Shown piece after piece: positions 52,975-62,460 of a stretch of 64,000 bases of DNA; positions within the stretch are counted from its first letter, which is position 1, and each line of letters opens with the position of its first letter. Made by a program: the position numbers and the translations under genes. This DNA comes from Cellulosimicrobium sp. Marseille-Q4280 (GTDB lineage: Bacteria > Actinomycetota > Actinomycetes > Actinomycetales > Cellulomonadaceae), in assembly GCF_943181405.1 (NCBI RefSeq), contig NZ_CALPBY010000004.1, positions 415,880 through 479,879 of the forward strand. Reading direction: 5' to 3'. A model generated the notes under the pieces. The model was given only the letters and a program-made list of their open reading frames with translations. It searched no databases and was not told the origin of the DNA.

Positions 52975-53571
52975 ATGACGCGCCCACGACGCTCCGGCCC
53001 GCAGCCCGCCGCCCCGTCGCGGGGACACCGGGGTCGACGGACGGTCGCCGTGGCGGCAGGAGCCGTCGTCCTGGGACTTGCCCTCGGAGCGTGCTCGGGT
53101 GACGACGCGGCCGAGGCGCCGACACCGGTCGTCGTCGGCGCGACCGAGTACGAGCCGATCCTCGAGACGCGGCTGCCCGTCCCCGGCTCGGCCGAGGACG
53201 AGGTGACCGTCGGGCTCGTCTCGCTCGTCGCCGAGGGCTCCACGGTCGAGCTGCGGGTCGTTCTCACCCCGCACTTCGCGGAGGACGACCCGGACCGGCC
53301 CGAGGAGCACTCGGTGTACGACATGCTCGGCGGCCACCACGACCCGTGGCTGCTCGACGTCGGCTCGCTCACGCGGTACGACGTCGTCTCCGCCCCGGGC
53401 AAGGACATGGCCACGGACGTCGTGTACGCGCAGACGGCCAACGGCCACCCCCTGCTCTACCAGGCGTGGTTCCCGCGCCCCGAGGGCGACCCCGCGACCG
53501 TCGACGTGCGGCTGCACGACGCGTGGCCGGCCTTCGAGGACGTGCCGGTGACCTGGGAGGCGACCGAGTGA
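52975..53571 (+). CDS. uncharacterised lipoprotein with DVPV-type C-terminal domain
   Basis: 198 aa. Lipobox LALGACSGDD after a basic start. The folded part (about 60-198) has VELRVVLTPHF, YDVVSAPGKDM, LLYQAWFPRPEGDP and WPAFEDVPV. The same order of blocks recurs in the C-terminal domain of the protein encoded next, so the two are paralogous over ~120 residues. No family recognised. Overlaps the next gene by 4 bp (GTGA). Confidence 0.75.
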   Translation: MTRPRRSGPQPAAPSRGHRGRRTVAVAAGAVVLGLALGACSGDDAAEAPTPVVVGATEYEPILETRLPVPGSAEDEVTVGLVSLVAEGSTVELRVVLTPHFAEDDPDRPEEHSVYDMLGGHHDPWLLDVGSLTRYDVVSAPGKDMATDVVYAQTANGHPLLYQAWFPRPEGDPATVDVRLHDAWPAFEDVPVTWEATE

Positions 53572-54767
53572 CGCGCCGACGCCGCGTCGCCGGTCCCGCG
53601 CTCGCCGCGACGGTCGCCGCCGGGCTGGTGGCCGCGGCGTCGCTCACCCCGGCGGCGGCCTCGACGACCGTGGCCGGGCCGACCGGGGCCGGTGCGACCG
53701 AGGCCGACCAGACCGGGACCGGGACGACCGACGAGGCCGCGTTCCTGCCCGGCGTCGACCCGGTCACGGTCGAGGACCTCGGCGGGCAGCCGTCGCGCGA
53801 GCTGCTCGACCAGGCCGTGACGCGCTTCGACCCGGCCGTCGCGAGGACGTTCGAGCTCGAGGGTGCGGTGAAGTCCTTCGAGTACGTCGAGGTGTTCGAG
53901 GAGGAGGTCGTCGTCACGCTCGAGACGGACGTGCTGTTCGACGTCGACTCCGCCGAGCTCTCCGAGGCCGCGGTCGAGCGCGTGCGCGAGGTGGCGAGCG
54001 AGCTGCCCGCGGACGTGGTCGCGAGCGTCGTGGGCCACACCGACTCGGTGGGGGAGGAGGACGCCAACCAGGACCTGTCGCTGCGCCGCGCGCAGGCGGT
54101 CGCCGACGCCGCGGCCGCGGAGCGACCCGACGTGGCCTTCGCCGCGGAGGGGCTCGGCGAGTCCCGGCTCAAGGTGGCGGAGAGCGGCGACGAGGTCGCG
54201 GACGCGCGTGCGCAGAACCGCCGCGTGGAGCTGCGCTACTCGGGCTCGACGGCCGGGGGTGCGACGCTGGAGCGCGAGGAGCAGGACCTCGAGCCGGTCA
54301 CGGTGCCGTTCGTCGCCGGGGACGGCCCGCGCGTCGAGCTCGTCGAGGACGTGGAGACGGTCGCGGAGGAGGTCGTGACCGTCCCGTCGGAGGACGGTGG
54401 CGACGAGCAGGTCCGCGTCGGCGTCGAGCCGATCGTCGTGCGGGGCTCCACGATGCGGCTGCGCCTGCAGCTCACGCCCCTCGGTCCGGTCGGTGGTGAC
54501 GAGGACCGGATCACCGTCTACGACATGACCGCGGGCGAGCTCCACCCCCGGGCCGTGGACCCGTACCGGCTCGTGTCCTACGAGCCGGTGTCCAGCCGCG
54601 GCCTCGAGCTCGAGACCGACCAGTTCGGCGCGAGCACGGCGGTCGGCGGGACGGTGCGCTACGAGGTGTACCTCCCGCGGCCGGTCGACGAGTCGCTCTC
54701 CTCGCTGTACGTGTCCGTCCTCCCGACGTGGCCCACGTTCGAGGACGTCCCGGTCGTCCGGGACTGA
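53568..54767 (+). CDS. secreted OmpA-like domain protein
   Basis: 399 aa. Signal peptide (ALAATVAAGLVAAASLTPAAA), then an OmpA/MotB-type peptidoglycan-binding domain (about 115-225: [49 protein letters not shown]), whose Asp and Arg contact diaminopimelate in the family. The C-terminal ~130 residues (MRLRLQLTP...WPTFEDVPV) repeat the domain of the preceding lipoprotein. Probably a wall-associated partner of that lipoprotein. GTG start in a GTGA overlap. Confidence 0.8.
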   Translation: MTRRRRVAGPALAATVAAGLVAAASLTPAAASTTVAGPTGAGATEADQTGTGTTDEAAFLPGVDPVTVEDLGGQPSRELLDQAVTRFDPAVARTFELEGAVKSFEYVEVFEEEVVVTLETDVLFDVDSAELSEAAVERVREVASELPADVVASVVGHTDSVGEEDANQDLSLRRAQAVADAAAAERPDVAFAAEGLGESRLKVAESGDEVADARAQNRRVELRYSGSTAGGATLEREEQDLEPVTVPFVAGDGPRVELVEDVETVAEEVVTVPSEDGGDEQVRVGVEPIVVRGSTMRLRLQLTPLGPVGGDEDRITVYDMTAGELHPRAVDPYRLVSYEPVSSRGLELETDQFGASTAVGGTVRYEVYLPRPVDESLSSLYVSVLPTWPTFEDVPVVRD

Positions 54768-54818
54768 GCGCGGGAGGACGACGGCACCGGGACGACGTCG
54801 TGGGCGGGCGCGCTCCCG

Positions 54819-54847
54819 TTGACACCGGTGCCACGGGCGCATAGGTT
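54819..54847 (+). promoter_or_regulatory. sigma-70-type promoter of the GH92 gene
   Basis: TTGACA (54819-54824), exact 17-bp spacer, TAGGTT (54842-54847). Strong match. Confidence 0.8.
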
Positions 54848-54858
54848 CGCCCTGCCCC

Positions 54859-54917
54859 TGACAGCGCTACCCCCTGCGCGCTGTCGGGGGCACCCGCTCA
54901 GGCTGACAGCGCTGTCG
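54859..54917. promoter_or_regulatory. two LacI-type operators downstream of the GH92 promoter
   Basis: TGACAGCGCTACCC (54859-54872) and TGACAGCGCTGTCG (54904-54917), 45 bp apart, plus a GCGCTGTCGG half-site between them. Both lie between the predicted transcription start and the AAGGAG ribosome site, the usual position for repression. Confidence 0.75.
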
Positions 54918-54937
54918 ATCGAAGGAGATCGCTCGTC

Positions 54938-57900
54938 ATGACCCCACTCCACCGCGCACGCGCCGCGCACCGACCCTCAGGCAGGTCGAGATCCCTCGGG
55001 ATCGCGATCGCCGCAGCCCTGGCCGTCCCGCTCGCCGTCCCGCTGGGCGCCGCGACGGCCCTGCCCGCCGCGGCCGCCGAGCCCGGCGACTTCGCGTCGT
55101 CGTTCGAGCAGGCCGACCCCGCGCCGCTCGCCACCACCGTGGCGGAGCGCGACGGCGCCCCCTGGCAGACCAACGTCGGCTCCTTCACGAGCGGCCTGCC
55201 GGGCAGCGTGCTCGGGAAGATCAAGACGGTCACGGCCAGCGCGCAGAACCTGCCCAACGAGGGCGCCGCGAACCTCGCCGACGGCAGCTCCGGCACCAAG
55301 TGGCTCGCGTTCGCCTCGACCGGCTGGGTCACGTACGAGTTCACCGAGCCTGTCGCGTTCGGCGCCTACGCGCTGACGTCGGCCGACGACGCGGCGGGCC
55401 GCGACCCGAAGACGTGGACCATCGAGGGCTCGAACGACGGCTCGACGTGGACGCCCCTCGACCAGCGCGCCGAGGAGGACTTCCCACAGCGTCAGCAGCA
55501 GCGGCTCTTCGAGCTCGACGCGCCGACGGCGGCGTACACGCACCTGCGCCTGAACGTCACCGCGAACTCGGGCGACCCGATCATCCAGCTCGCCGGGTGG
55601 GACCTCTCGGCCGACATGTCCGCCGGTCCGAGCGCCGCGCCCATGACGACGAAGGTCGGCACCGGGCCGCGGGTCAACTTCACGAACAAGGCGGGCGTCG
55701 GGTTCTCCGGCCTCGCCTCGCTCCGCTACGACGGCTCGCACCTCGCGGACGGCCCGGCGAACGCGACGAACGTCCTCTACGACGACGTCGACGTCGAGGT
55801 CGGCGAGGACACGCGCCTCAGCTACACGATCTTCCCCGAGCTCCTCGACGACCTGCAGTACCCGTCGACGTACGCCGCGGTCGACCTGCTCTTCACCGAC
55901 GGCACGTACCTGTCCGACCTCGAGGCGCGCGACGCGCACGAGACCGTCGCGACGGCGCGCGCGCAGGGCGAGGGCAAGATCCTCTACGCCGACCAGTGGA
56001 ACTCCGTGCGCGTCGACGTCGGCGACGTGGCCGAGGGCAAGACCGTCGACCAGGTGCTCCTCGGCTACGACAACCCGGGCGGCGCGGCCGGCACGCGGTT
56101 CGCGGGCTGGCTCGACGACGTCGCGCTCACGGCGCAGCCGGAGACGGTCGACGGCTCGAGCCTCGCCAACTACGTGGACACGCGCCGCGGCACGCTGTCG
56201 AGCGGCAGCTTCTCGCGCGGCAACAACATCCCCGCGGCCGCGGTCCCGAACGGCTTCAACTTCTGGGTGCCGATGACCAACGCGTCGTCGCAGAGCTGGC
56301 TGTACGAGTACCAGAAGGCCAACAACGCGAACAACAAGCCGGTCCTGCAGGGCCTCGGCATCTCGCACGAGCCGAGCCCGTGGATGGGCGACCGCAACCA
56401 GCTCGCGTTCCTGCCCGCCGTCGGGCCCGCGACGGGTGCGCCGAACGGCACGCTCGCGCAGCGCGGCCTCGAGTTCGACCACGCCGACGAGACGGCGCGG
56501 CCGGACTACTACGGCGTGACGTTCACCAACGACAGCGCCCTCGAGGTGGCCCCGGCGGACCACGCCGCGGTGCTGCGCTTCACCTACCCGGGCGACGTCG
56601 GGCACGTGCTCGTCGACAAGGTCGACGGCACCTCCAAGCTGTCCTTCGACCAGGCCACGGGCACGCTCTCCGGCTGGGTCGAGAACGGCTCGGGTCTGTC
56701 CGTGGGCCGCACGCGCATGTTCGTCGCCGGTACCTTCGACCGTAGTCCGACGGCGGTCGGGAATGCCGCGGGGAACCGCGCGGACGCGCGCTACGCCACG
56801 TTCGACACGTCGTCCGACGACACCGTCGAGCTGCGCGTCGCGACGTCGTTCATCGGCCTCGACCAGGCCCGCAAGAACTTGGCGCAGGAGGTCGAGGGGA
56901 AGTCGTTCACCGAGGTCAAGGCCGCGGCGACAAACGCGTGGAACGACCGCCTGGAGGTCGTCGAGGTCGAGGGCGCGAGCGAGGACCAGCTCGTCACGCT
57001 GTACTCGAACCTCTACCGCCTCAACCTGTACCCGAACTCGCAGTTCGAGAACACGGGCACGCCCGAGGCCCCGGTCCACAAGTACGCGAGCCCGGTGTCG
57101 CCGACGTCGGGCAGCGCGACCGACACCACGACGAACGCCAAGGTCGTGGACGGCAAGATCTACGTCAACAACGGGTTCTGGGACACGTACCGCACGGCCT
57201 GGCCGGCGTACTCGTTCCTCTACCCCGAGCTCGCGGGCGAGCTGATCGACGGCTTCGTCGAGCAGTACCGCGACGGCGGCTGGATCGCCCGCTGGTCCTC
57301 GCCCGGCTACGCCGACCTCATGACGGGTACGAGCTCGGACGTCGCGTTCGCCGACGCCTACCTCAAGGGCTCGCTGCCGACCGACGTGGCGCTCGAGGCG
57401 TACGACGCCGCGGTGAAGAACGCGTCCGTCTCCCCGCCGAACAACGCCGTGGGCCGCAAGGGCCTGCAGACGTCGCCGTTCCTCGGGTTCACGCCGGAGT
57501 CCACGCACGAGTCCGTGTCGTGGGGCCTGGAGGGCCTGATCAACGACTTCGGCATCGGCAACATGGCCGCGGCCCTCGCCGAGGACCCGGCCACGCCGGA
57601 CGAGCGTCGCGAGACGCTGCGCGAGGAGTCCGCCTACTACCTCGAGCGCGCCACGCACTACGTCGAGCTGTTCGACCCCGAGGTCGACTTCTTCGTCCCG
57701 CGCCACGCGGACGGCGAGTTCGCCGTGGACCCGGAGACGTACGACCCCGAGGCCTGGGGCGGCGGCTACACCGAGACGAGCGGCTGGAACTTCGCGTTCC
57801 ACGCGCCGCAGGACCCGCAGGGTCTCGCCAACCTCTACGGCGGCAAGGAAGGGCTCGAGGCCAAGCTCGACGAGTTCTTCTCCACGCCGGAGCAGGGCGC

Positions 57901-60358
57901 GGGCAACGGCGGCATCCACGAGCAGCGCGAGGCGCGCGACGTCCGCATGGGCATGTGGGGCATGAGCAACCAGGTGTCCCACCACATCCCGTGGCTCTAC
58001 GACGCCGCGGGCGCTCCGCACAAGACGCAGGAGAAGGTCCGCGAGGTCACGCGCCGCCTCTTCGTGGGCAGCGAGATCGGCCAGGGCTACCCGGGTGACG
58101 AGGACAACGGCGAGATGTCGTCGTGGTGGATCTTCGCCTCCCTCGGCTTCTACCCGCTGCAGGTCGGCTCCGACGAGTACGCGGTCGGCTCGCCCCTGTT
58201 CGACAAGGCCACCGTGCACCTGCCCGGCGGCGACCTCGTGGTCAACGCCGAGAACAACTCGGTGGACAACGTCTACGTGCAGTCGCTCGCCGTCGACGGC
58301 GAGACCCGCACCTCGACCTCGCTCTCTCAGGCTGACCTCTCGGGCGGCGCGACCCTCGACTTCGTCATGGGTCCGGAGCCGTCCGCGTGGGGCACGGGCG
58401 AGGACGACGCGCCGCCGTCGCTCACCGAGGGCGACGAGGCGCCGGAGCCGGTGAAGGACGCGACGGCGTCGGGCCTCGGCACGACGACCGTCACCGACGG
58501 TGACGCCGCGACGAGCGCCGCGGCGCTCGTGGACGACACGTCGGCGACCCGCACCACGTTCGCCGGTGCCACCCCGACCGTCACGTGGTCGGGCAACGGC
58601 ATCCGGCCGACCGTCGGCACGTACACGCTGACCTCCGGCGCGAGCGGGACGGCGTCGCCGTCCGCATGGGCCCTCGAGGGCTCCGACGACGGCGAGACGT
58701 GGACGACGCTCGACGAGCGTTCCGGCGAGCAGTTCCGCTGGGCGCTGCAGACGCGGCCGTTCACGGTCGCCGAGCCGGCGGCGTACGCGCACTACCGGGT
58801 CGTCGTCACGGCGTCGGCCGGGGAGGGCGCGCTCTCGCTCGCCGAGGTCGAGCTGCTCGCCGACCCGTCCGAGTCCGGGGCCACCGAGCTCACGCTCAAC
58901 GCCGCGGCGGACCGCGACGCCGTCACGGGTCGCGAGGTCACGGGGACGTTCGCCACGCTCACGGGCGTCGACGACGCCGAGGGCCTGGACGTCTCGGTGA
59001 CGTTCGGCGACGGCTCCGAGCCCGCCGCTGCCACGCTGGTGCAGGGCGCGTTCGGGTCGTGGTCGGTGCAGGCCGCGCACACGTGGACCGCTCCGGGCGT
59101 CTACCCGGTCACGGTCACGGTGACGCCGGACGGCGGGGAGCCGGTCACGGCGACCTCGTCCGTGTCGGTCTCGCTGCTGCGCGAGGGCTCGCTCCTCGGG
59201 GCCTTCGACAACGTCTGCATCGGCGACCCGGGCACGACCGTCGGCTCGTGCGACGGCCAGGGCGTGTTCTTCGACCGCACGCAGCTCGCGGCCAAGGGCT
59301 TCGTCCAGGGTGAGCGCGGGTCCGTCCCCGGCACCGACCTGCAGTTCGACGTGCCCGCGGTCCCCGCGGGCGAGCCGGACAACGCGACCGGTGACGGCCA
59401 GACGATCGAGCTCGACGTCCCCGCGGACGCGGAGCAGCTCTCGGTGATCGGGACGGGCACGGAGAAGAACCAGCAGGCCTCGGGCACGCTGACGTTCGAC
59501 GACGGCTCCACCCAGGCCATCGGCCTGAGCTTCGGCGACTGGTCGGGCGCGGCCCGCAACCCCGTGTTCGGGAACATCCCGGTGGCCGTGACGGACAGCC
59601 GCCTGCGCGGCGGCAGCCCGCAGACCGGTACGCCCGCCGCGTTCTTCGCGACGGCGCCGATCACGCTCCCCGAGGGCAAGCGGCCCGTGAGCATCACGCT
59701 CCCGGACCAGCCGGGCGTGCTCGAGCGCGACGGCCGCATCCACGTGGTCGCGTTCGCGCACGACGGGACCTTCGTGGAGCAGCCCGCGCTCGAGGTGACG
59801 GCCGCGGACGGCGTGAGCGTCGCCGTCGGGCAGGAGACCGACACCGTCCTGGCGACCGTTACCGGCGGGCGCGAGGGCGCGGAGCTCCGCGCCGCGATCA
59901 CGTGGGGCGACGGGTCCGACGTCGCCGCAGGGGCCGTCGCCGACGGTCAGGTCACGGGCGCGCACGCCTACGCCGAGGCCGGGACGTACACGGCGTACGT
60001 CGTGGTCGACGACGGGTGGACGAGCAGCGTGGTCGAGGTCCCCGTGACCGTGACCGAGGCGGCCCCGACGCTCGACGTCGAGGTCACCGCGAGCACGCGG
60101 TGCCTCGCGGGCAAGGCCTACGTCGCCGTCCGCGCCGTCAACGGCGAGGACGCCCCGCTCGCGGTCCGGCTCGTCACGCCGTTCGGGACCAAGGCGTTCG
60201 CCGCGGTGCAGCCGGGTCAGTCGGCGTACCAGTCGTTCGCCGTCCGCGCGACGTCCGTGGACGCCGGGACCGTGACGGTCGAGGCCGTCGGAGGCTCGGG
60301 CGACGAGGAGGTGACCGCGAGCATCGAGGCCGGCTTCGACGCGATCAGCTGCGGCTAG
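54938..60358 (+). CDS. secreted multi-domain GH92 exo-alpha-mannosidase
   Basis: 1806 aa. Signal peptide, then F5/8C-like domain (about 95-230), a beta region, GH92 catalytic module (about 405-1140) with the blocks YVDTRRGTLSSGSFSRGNN, HESVSWGLEGLINDFGIGNM and GDEDNGEMSSWW; Asp1054 and Asp1056 correspond to the catalytic-base pair. Family enzymes are Ca-dependent, inverting exo-alpha-mannosidases. C-terminal to it: a second F5/8C-like domain, PKD-like, NPCBM-like and PKD-like domains and the RCLAGK...CG module. Released mannose could feed the isomerase encoded next. Ribosome site AAGGAG; LacI-type operators upstream. Confidence 0.93.
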   Translation: MTPLHRARAAHRPSGRSRSLGIAIAAALAVPLAVPLGAATALPAAAAEPGDFASSFEQADPAPLATTVAERDGAPWQTNVGSFTSGLPGSVLGKIKTVTASAQNLPNEGAANLADGSSGTKWLAFASTGWVTYEFTEPVAFGAYALTSADDAAGRDPKTWTIEGSNDGSTWTPLDQRAEEDFPQRQQQRLFELDAPTAAYTHLRLNVTANSGDPIIQLAGWDLSADMSAGPSAAPMTTKVGTGPRVNFTNKAGVGFSGLASLRYDGSHLADGPANATNVLYDDVDVEVGEDTRLSYTIFPELLDDLQYPSTYAAVDLLFTDGTYLSDLEARDAHETVATARAQGEGKILYADQWNSVRVDVGDVAEGKTVDQVLLGYDNPGGAAGTRFAGWLDDVALTAQPETVDGSSLANYVDTRRGTLSSGSFSRGNNIPAAAVPNGFNFWVPMTNASSQSWLYEYQKANNANNKPVLQGLGISHEPSPWMGDRNQLAFLPAVGPATGAPNGTLAQRGLEFDHADETARPDYYGVTFTNDSALEVAPADHAAVLRFTYPGDVGHVLVDKVDGTSKLSFDQATGTLSGWVENGSGLSVGRTRMFVAGTFDRSPTAVGNAAGNRADARYATFDTSSDDTVELRVATSFIGLDQARKNLAQEVEGKSFTEVKAAATNAWNDRLEVVEVEGASEDQLVTLYSNLYRLNLYPNSQFENTGTPEAPVHKYASPVSPTSGSATDTTTNAKVVDGKIYVNNGFWDTYRTAWPAYSFLYPELAGELIDGFVEQYRDGGWIARWSSPGYADLMTGTSSDVAFADAYLKGSLPTDVALEAYDAAVKNASVSPPNNAVGRKGLQTSPFLGFTPESTHESVSWGLEGLINDFGIGNMAAALAEDPATPDERRETLREESAYYLERATHYVELFDPEVDFFVPRHADGEFAVDPETYDPEAWGGGYTETSGWNFAFHAPQDPQGLANLYGGKEGLEAKLDEFFSTPEQGAGNGGIHEQREARDVRMGMWGMSNQVSHHIPWLYDAAGAPHKTQEKVREVTRRLFVGSEIGQGYPGDEDNGEMSSWWIFASLGFYPLQVGSDEYAVGSPLFDKATVHLPGGDLVVNAENNSVDNVYVQSLAVDGETRTSTSLSQADLSGGATLDFVMGPEPSAWGTGEDDAPPSLTEGDEAPEPVKDATASGLGTTTVTDGDAATSAAALVDDTSATRTTFAGATPTVTWSGNGIRPTVGTYTLTSGASGTASPSAWALEGSDDGETWTTLDERSGEQFRWALQTRPFTVAEPAAYAHYRVVVTASAGEGALSLAEVELLADPSESGATELTLNAAADRDAVTGREVTGTFATLTGVDDAEGLDVSVTFGDGSEPAAATLVQGAFGSWSVQAAHTWTAPGVYPVTVTVTPDGGEPVTATSSVSVSLLREGSLLGAFDNVCIGDPGTTVGSCDGQGVFFDRTQLAAKGFVQGERGSVPGTDLQFDVPAVPAGEPDNATGDGQTIELDVPADAEQLSVIGTGTEKNQQASGTLTFDDGSTQAIGLSFGDWSGAARNPVFGNIPVAVTDSRLRGGSPQTGTPAAFFATAPITLPEGKRPVSITLPDQPGVLERDGRIHVVAFAHDGTFVEQPALEVTAADGVSVAVGQETDTVLATVTGGREGAELRAAITWGDGSDVAAGAVADGQVTGAHAYAEAGTYTAYVVVDDGWTSSVVEVPVTVTEAAPTLDVEVTASTRCLAGKAYVAVRAVNGEDAPLAVRLVTPFGTKAFAAVQPGQSAYQSFAVRATSVDAGTVTVEAVGGSGDEEVTASIEAGFDAISCG
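60098..60358 (+). other. C-terminal RCLAGK...CG module, copy 4
   Basis: 86 codons plus stop of the GH92 gene: RCLAGKAYVAVRAVNGED, QSAYQSFAVRATS, ends ISCG. Confidence 0.85.
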
Positions 60359-60438
60359 CCTCACAGCAGGAGGCCCGCCCCACGGCCTGCACCCGTCCTC
60401 GGACGGTCCAGGTCGTGAGGCGGGTACGCACCACCGTC

Positions 60439-60468
60439 GGTGCCCCGGGATGATCGTCCCGGGGCACC
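60439..60468 (+). terminator. terminator of the GH92 gene
   Basis: 12-bp perfect stem GGTGCCCCGGGA/TCCCGGGGCACC, 6-nt loop, 81 bp past the stop codon. Confidence 0.8.
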
Positions 60469-60530
60469 GCGCCGTACCGGAGGGAATCCGGGCGCAGGCG
60501 TCGCCCACCTCCGCACACCGAAGGGCCTTC

Positions 60531-61817
60531 ATGACCACCGACCGACCCACGCCCGCCACGGACCTCACCGCGGACCGGATCCCGGACCTCGCCGCCTGGC
60601 GTCGCGACCAGCTCGCCGCGCTGCTGCGCTTCGCCGAGCCGACGCTGCGCGCCGACGGCGCGGCGCAGTGGCTCGACGACGACGGTCGCCCCGACCTCAC
60701 GCGCCCCGTGCACACGTGGATCACGTCCCGCACGGCGCACGTCGAGTCGTTCGCGTCGCTGCTCGGCGTCCCGGGCGCGGGGGAGCGCGCGGACCGCGCG
60801 CTGCACGGATTGCGAGCGGTGCTCGTGGACGCCGAGCACGGCGGCTGGGTGTCGTCGCGGGGACCGGCGCCCCGGCCGGGCGACGTCGTGGACTCCGCCG
60901 AGGAGCCCGTCGACGGGACGAAGAGCGCCTATGCGCACGCGTTCGTGGTGCTCGCCGCGGCCTCGGGGACGATCGCCGGCCGCGACGGGGCGCGCGAACT
61001 GCTCGAGGCGGCGCTCGCCGTGCTCGACGAGCGGTTCTGGGAGGCCGGCCCGCGCATGCACGCCGACGAGTGGTCGCGCGACTGGACCGTGCTCGACGAC
61101 TACCGCGGCGTGAACGCCAACATGCACTCCGTCGAGGCGCTGCTCGCCGCGCACGACGCGACGGGCGACGGCGAGTGGCTCGCCCGCGCGGCGTCGGTCG
61201 CGGACCGCGTCGTGGGCTGGGCCGCGGAGAACGACTGGCGCATCCCCGAGCACTTCGACGCGTCGTGGACGCCGCTGCCGGAGTACAACGCGGACCGTCC
61301 GCGCGACCCGTTCAAGCCGTACGGCTCGACGCCCGGCCACGGCCTGGAGTGGGCGCGGCTGCTGCTGCAGCTCGACGTCGCCGCCGGCACGCCCGGTGCG
61401 CGGACCGAGGCGGCCGTCGCGCTGTTCGACCGCGCGGTGGCCGACGGCTGGGACGGCGCGCACGGCGGCGGGTTCGTCTACACCGTCGGCTGGGACGGCG
61501 TGCCCGTCGAGCCGCGCCGCTACCACTGGGTCGCGGCCGAGGCCGTCGCCGCGGCGGACGTGCTCGGCCGCGTGACGGGCGACCCGCGGTTCGCCGAGGC
61601 CGCAGCGGGCTGGTGGGCGTGGATCGACCGGTATCTCGTGGACCACGAGCGCGGGTCGTGGCACCACGAGCTCGACACGGGCAACCGGCCCGACGGCGTC
61701 ACGTGGGTCGGCAAGCCCGACGTCTACCACGCGGCGCAGGCCGTGATCCTGCCGGACCTCCCGCTCACGGGCTCGCTCGCGGCGTCGGCCAAGGCGGCGG
61801 GCCGGATCCTGGGCTGA
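60531..61817 (+). CDS. AGE-family sugar isomerase/epimerase (mannose isomerase-like)
   Basis: 428 aa alpha/alpha-barrel of the N-acylglucosamine 2-epimerase family. Conserved His-bearing blocks: SRTAHVESFASLL, SAYAHAFVVLAAAS, NANMHSVEALLAAHDATGD, GHGLEWARLLLQL, RYHWVAAEAVAAADVL and a late WHHELDTGN. This pattern, including NANMH and the YHW-E block, matches mannose/YihS-type aldose-ketose isomerases more than GlcNAc epimerases. Placed after the GH92 gene, it plausibly converts mannose to fructose. ATG 60531 has AAGGG 5-6 nt upstream; an upstream in-frame GTG lies inside the terminator. Confidence 0.85.
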   Translation: MTTDRPTPATDLTADRIPDLAAWRRDQLAALLRFAEPTLRADGAAQWLDDDGRPDLTRPVHTWITSRTAHVESFASLLGVPGAGERADRALHGLRAVLVDAEHGGWVSSRGPAPRPGDVVDSAEEPVDGTKSAYAHAFVVLAAASGTIAGRDGARELLEAALAVLDERFWEAGPRMHADEWSRDWTVLDDYRGVNANMHSVEALLAAHDATGDGEWLARAASVADRVVGWAAENDWRIPEHFDASWTPLPEYNADRPRDPFKPYGSTPGHGLEWARLLLQLDVAAGTPGARTEAAVALFDRAVADGWDGAHGGGFVYTVGWDGVPVEPRRYHWVAAEAVAAADVLGRVTGDPRFAEAAAGWWAWIDRYLVDHERGSWHHELDTGNRPDGVTWVGKPDVYHAAQAVILPDLPLTGSLAASAKAAGRILG

Positions 61818-61825
61818 GACGCTCC

Positions 61826-61915
61826 GCCGAACCCGGGTCGTGGGTCACGAGGTCTGCCGAACCCCGGGTTGCGCTGCAATGAGGGGGTTGATCAGGGCGC
61901 AGCCCGGGGTTCGGC
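61826..61915. repeat. GCCGAACCCCGGG hairpin repeat, copy F
   Basis: One direct unit (61826, GCCGAACCCGGGTCGTGGGTCACG) followed by a 60-bp hairpin with arms GCCGAACCCCGGG/CCCGGGGTTCGGC and TGCGC/GCGCA (61856-61915). Begins 8 nt past the isomerase stop. Confidence 0.85.
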
Positions 61916-61931
61916 GGGTCAGGTGGACGGC

Positions 61932-61937
61932 TAGGGT
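61932..61937 (+). promoter_or_regulatory. -10 element for leaderless GNAT gene
   Basis: TAGGGT ends 6 nt before the GTG at 61944. Confidence 0.55.
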
Positions 61938-61943
61938 GCCGGC

Positions 61944-62402
61944 GTGACCTCTGACACGACCGCCCCTGCCGCAACGGCACGCCTGACGCTCGTCGACCTC
62001 GGCGCCGACGACCCGCGCTGGGCCGCGGCGCTGCCCGTGCTGCAGGCGCTGCGGCCGCACCTCACGGCGGACCTCCTGCGGCAGGTCCTCGCCGACGACA
62101 TACCCGGCCCCCGTTTCCTCGCGGCGTTCGACGGCGACTCGTGCCTCGGCGTCGCGGGCTGGCGCGTCCTCGCGAACACGAGCGCGGTGCGCAAGCTGCA
62201 CGTCGACGACCTCGTGACGGCGCCTGGAGCGCGGTCCCGCGGTGTCGGGGCGGCGCTTCTCGGCGAGCTCGAACGCCGGGCGCGCGACGCCGGGTGCTCG
62301 GCGCTCGACCTCGACTCGGGCGTGCAGCGGTTCGGCGCCCACCGCTTCTACCTGCGCGAGCGCCTGAGCATCGTGGGGCACCACTTCGCGAAGGCCCTCT
62401 GA
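61944..62402 (+). CDS. GNAT-family N-acetyltransferase
   Basis: 152 aa. Acetyl-CoA motif A DDLVTAPGARSRGVGAALLG (R/Q-x-x-G-x-G/A) at about residues 88-110, and C-terminal SGVQRFGAHRFYLRERLSIV typical of small GNAT enzymes. Substrate unknown. GTG start at 61944 fixed by the leaderless-type -10. Ends next to the inverted repeat of the DUF234 relic. Confidence 0.85.
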   Translation: MTSDTTAPAATARLTLVDLGADDPRWAAALPVLQALRPHLTADLLRQVLADDIPGPRFLAAFDGDSCLGVAGWRVLANTSAVRKLHVDDLVTAPGARSRGVGAALLGELERRARDAGCSALDLDSGVQRFGAHRFYLRERLSIVGHHFAKAL

Positions 62403-62460
62403 CGTCAACCCTCACAAGGTTTACTATTCTCGATGAGGGTTACGTCGAGGAGGGTTGACG
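62403..62460. promoter_or_regulatory. inverted-repeat promoter/operator before the DUF234 relic
   Basis: CGTCAACCCTC (62403-62413) is the perfect complement of GAGGGTTGACG (62450-62460); a third TGAGGGTT lies at 62434. Between them is a -10-like TACTAT (62422-62427). Locally AT-rich in a very GC-rich region. Confidence 0.6.
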
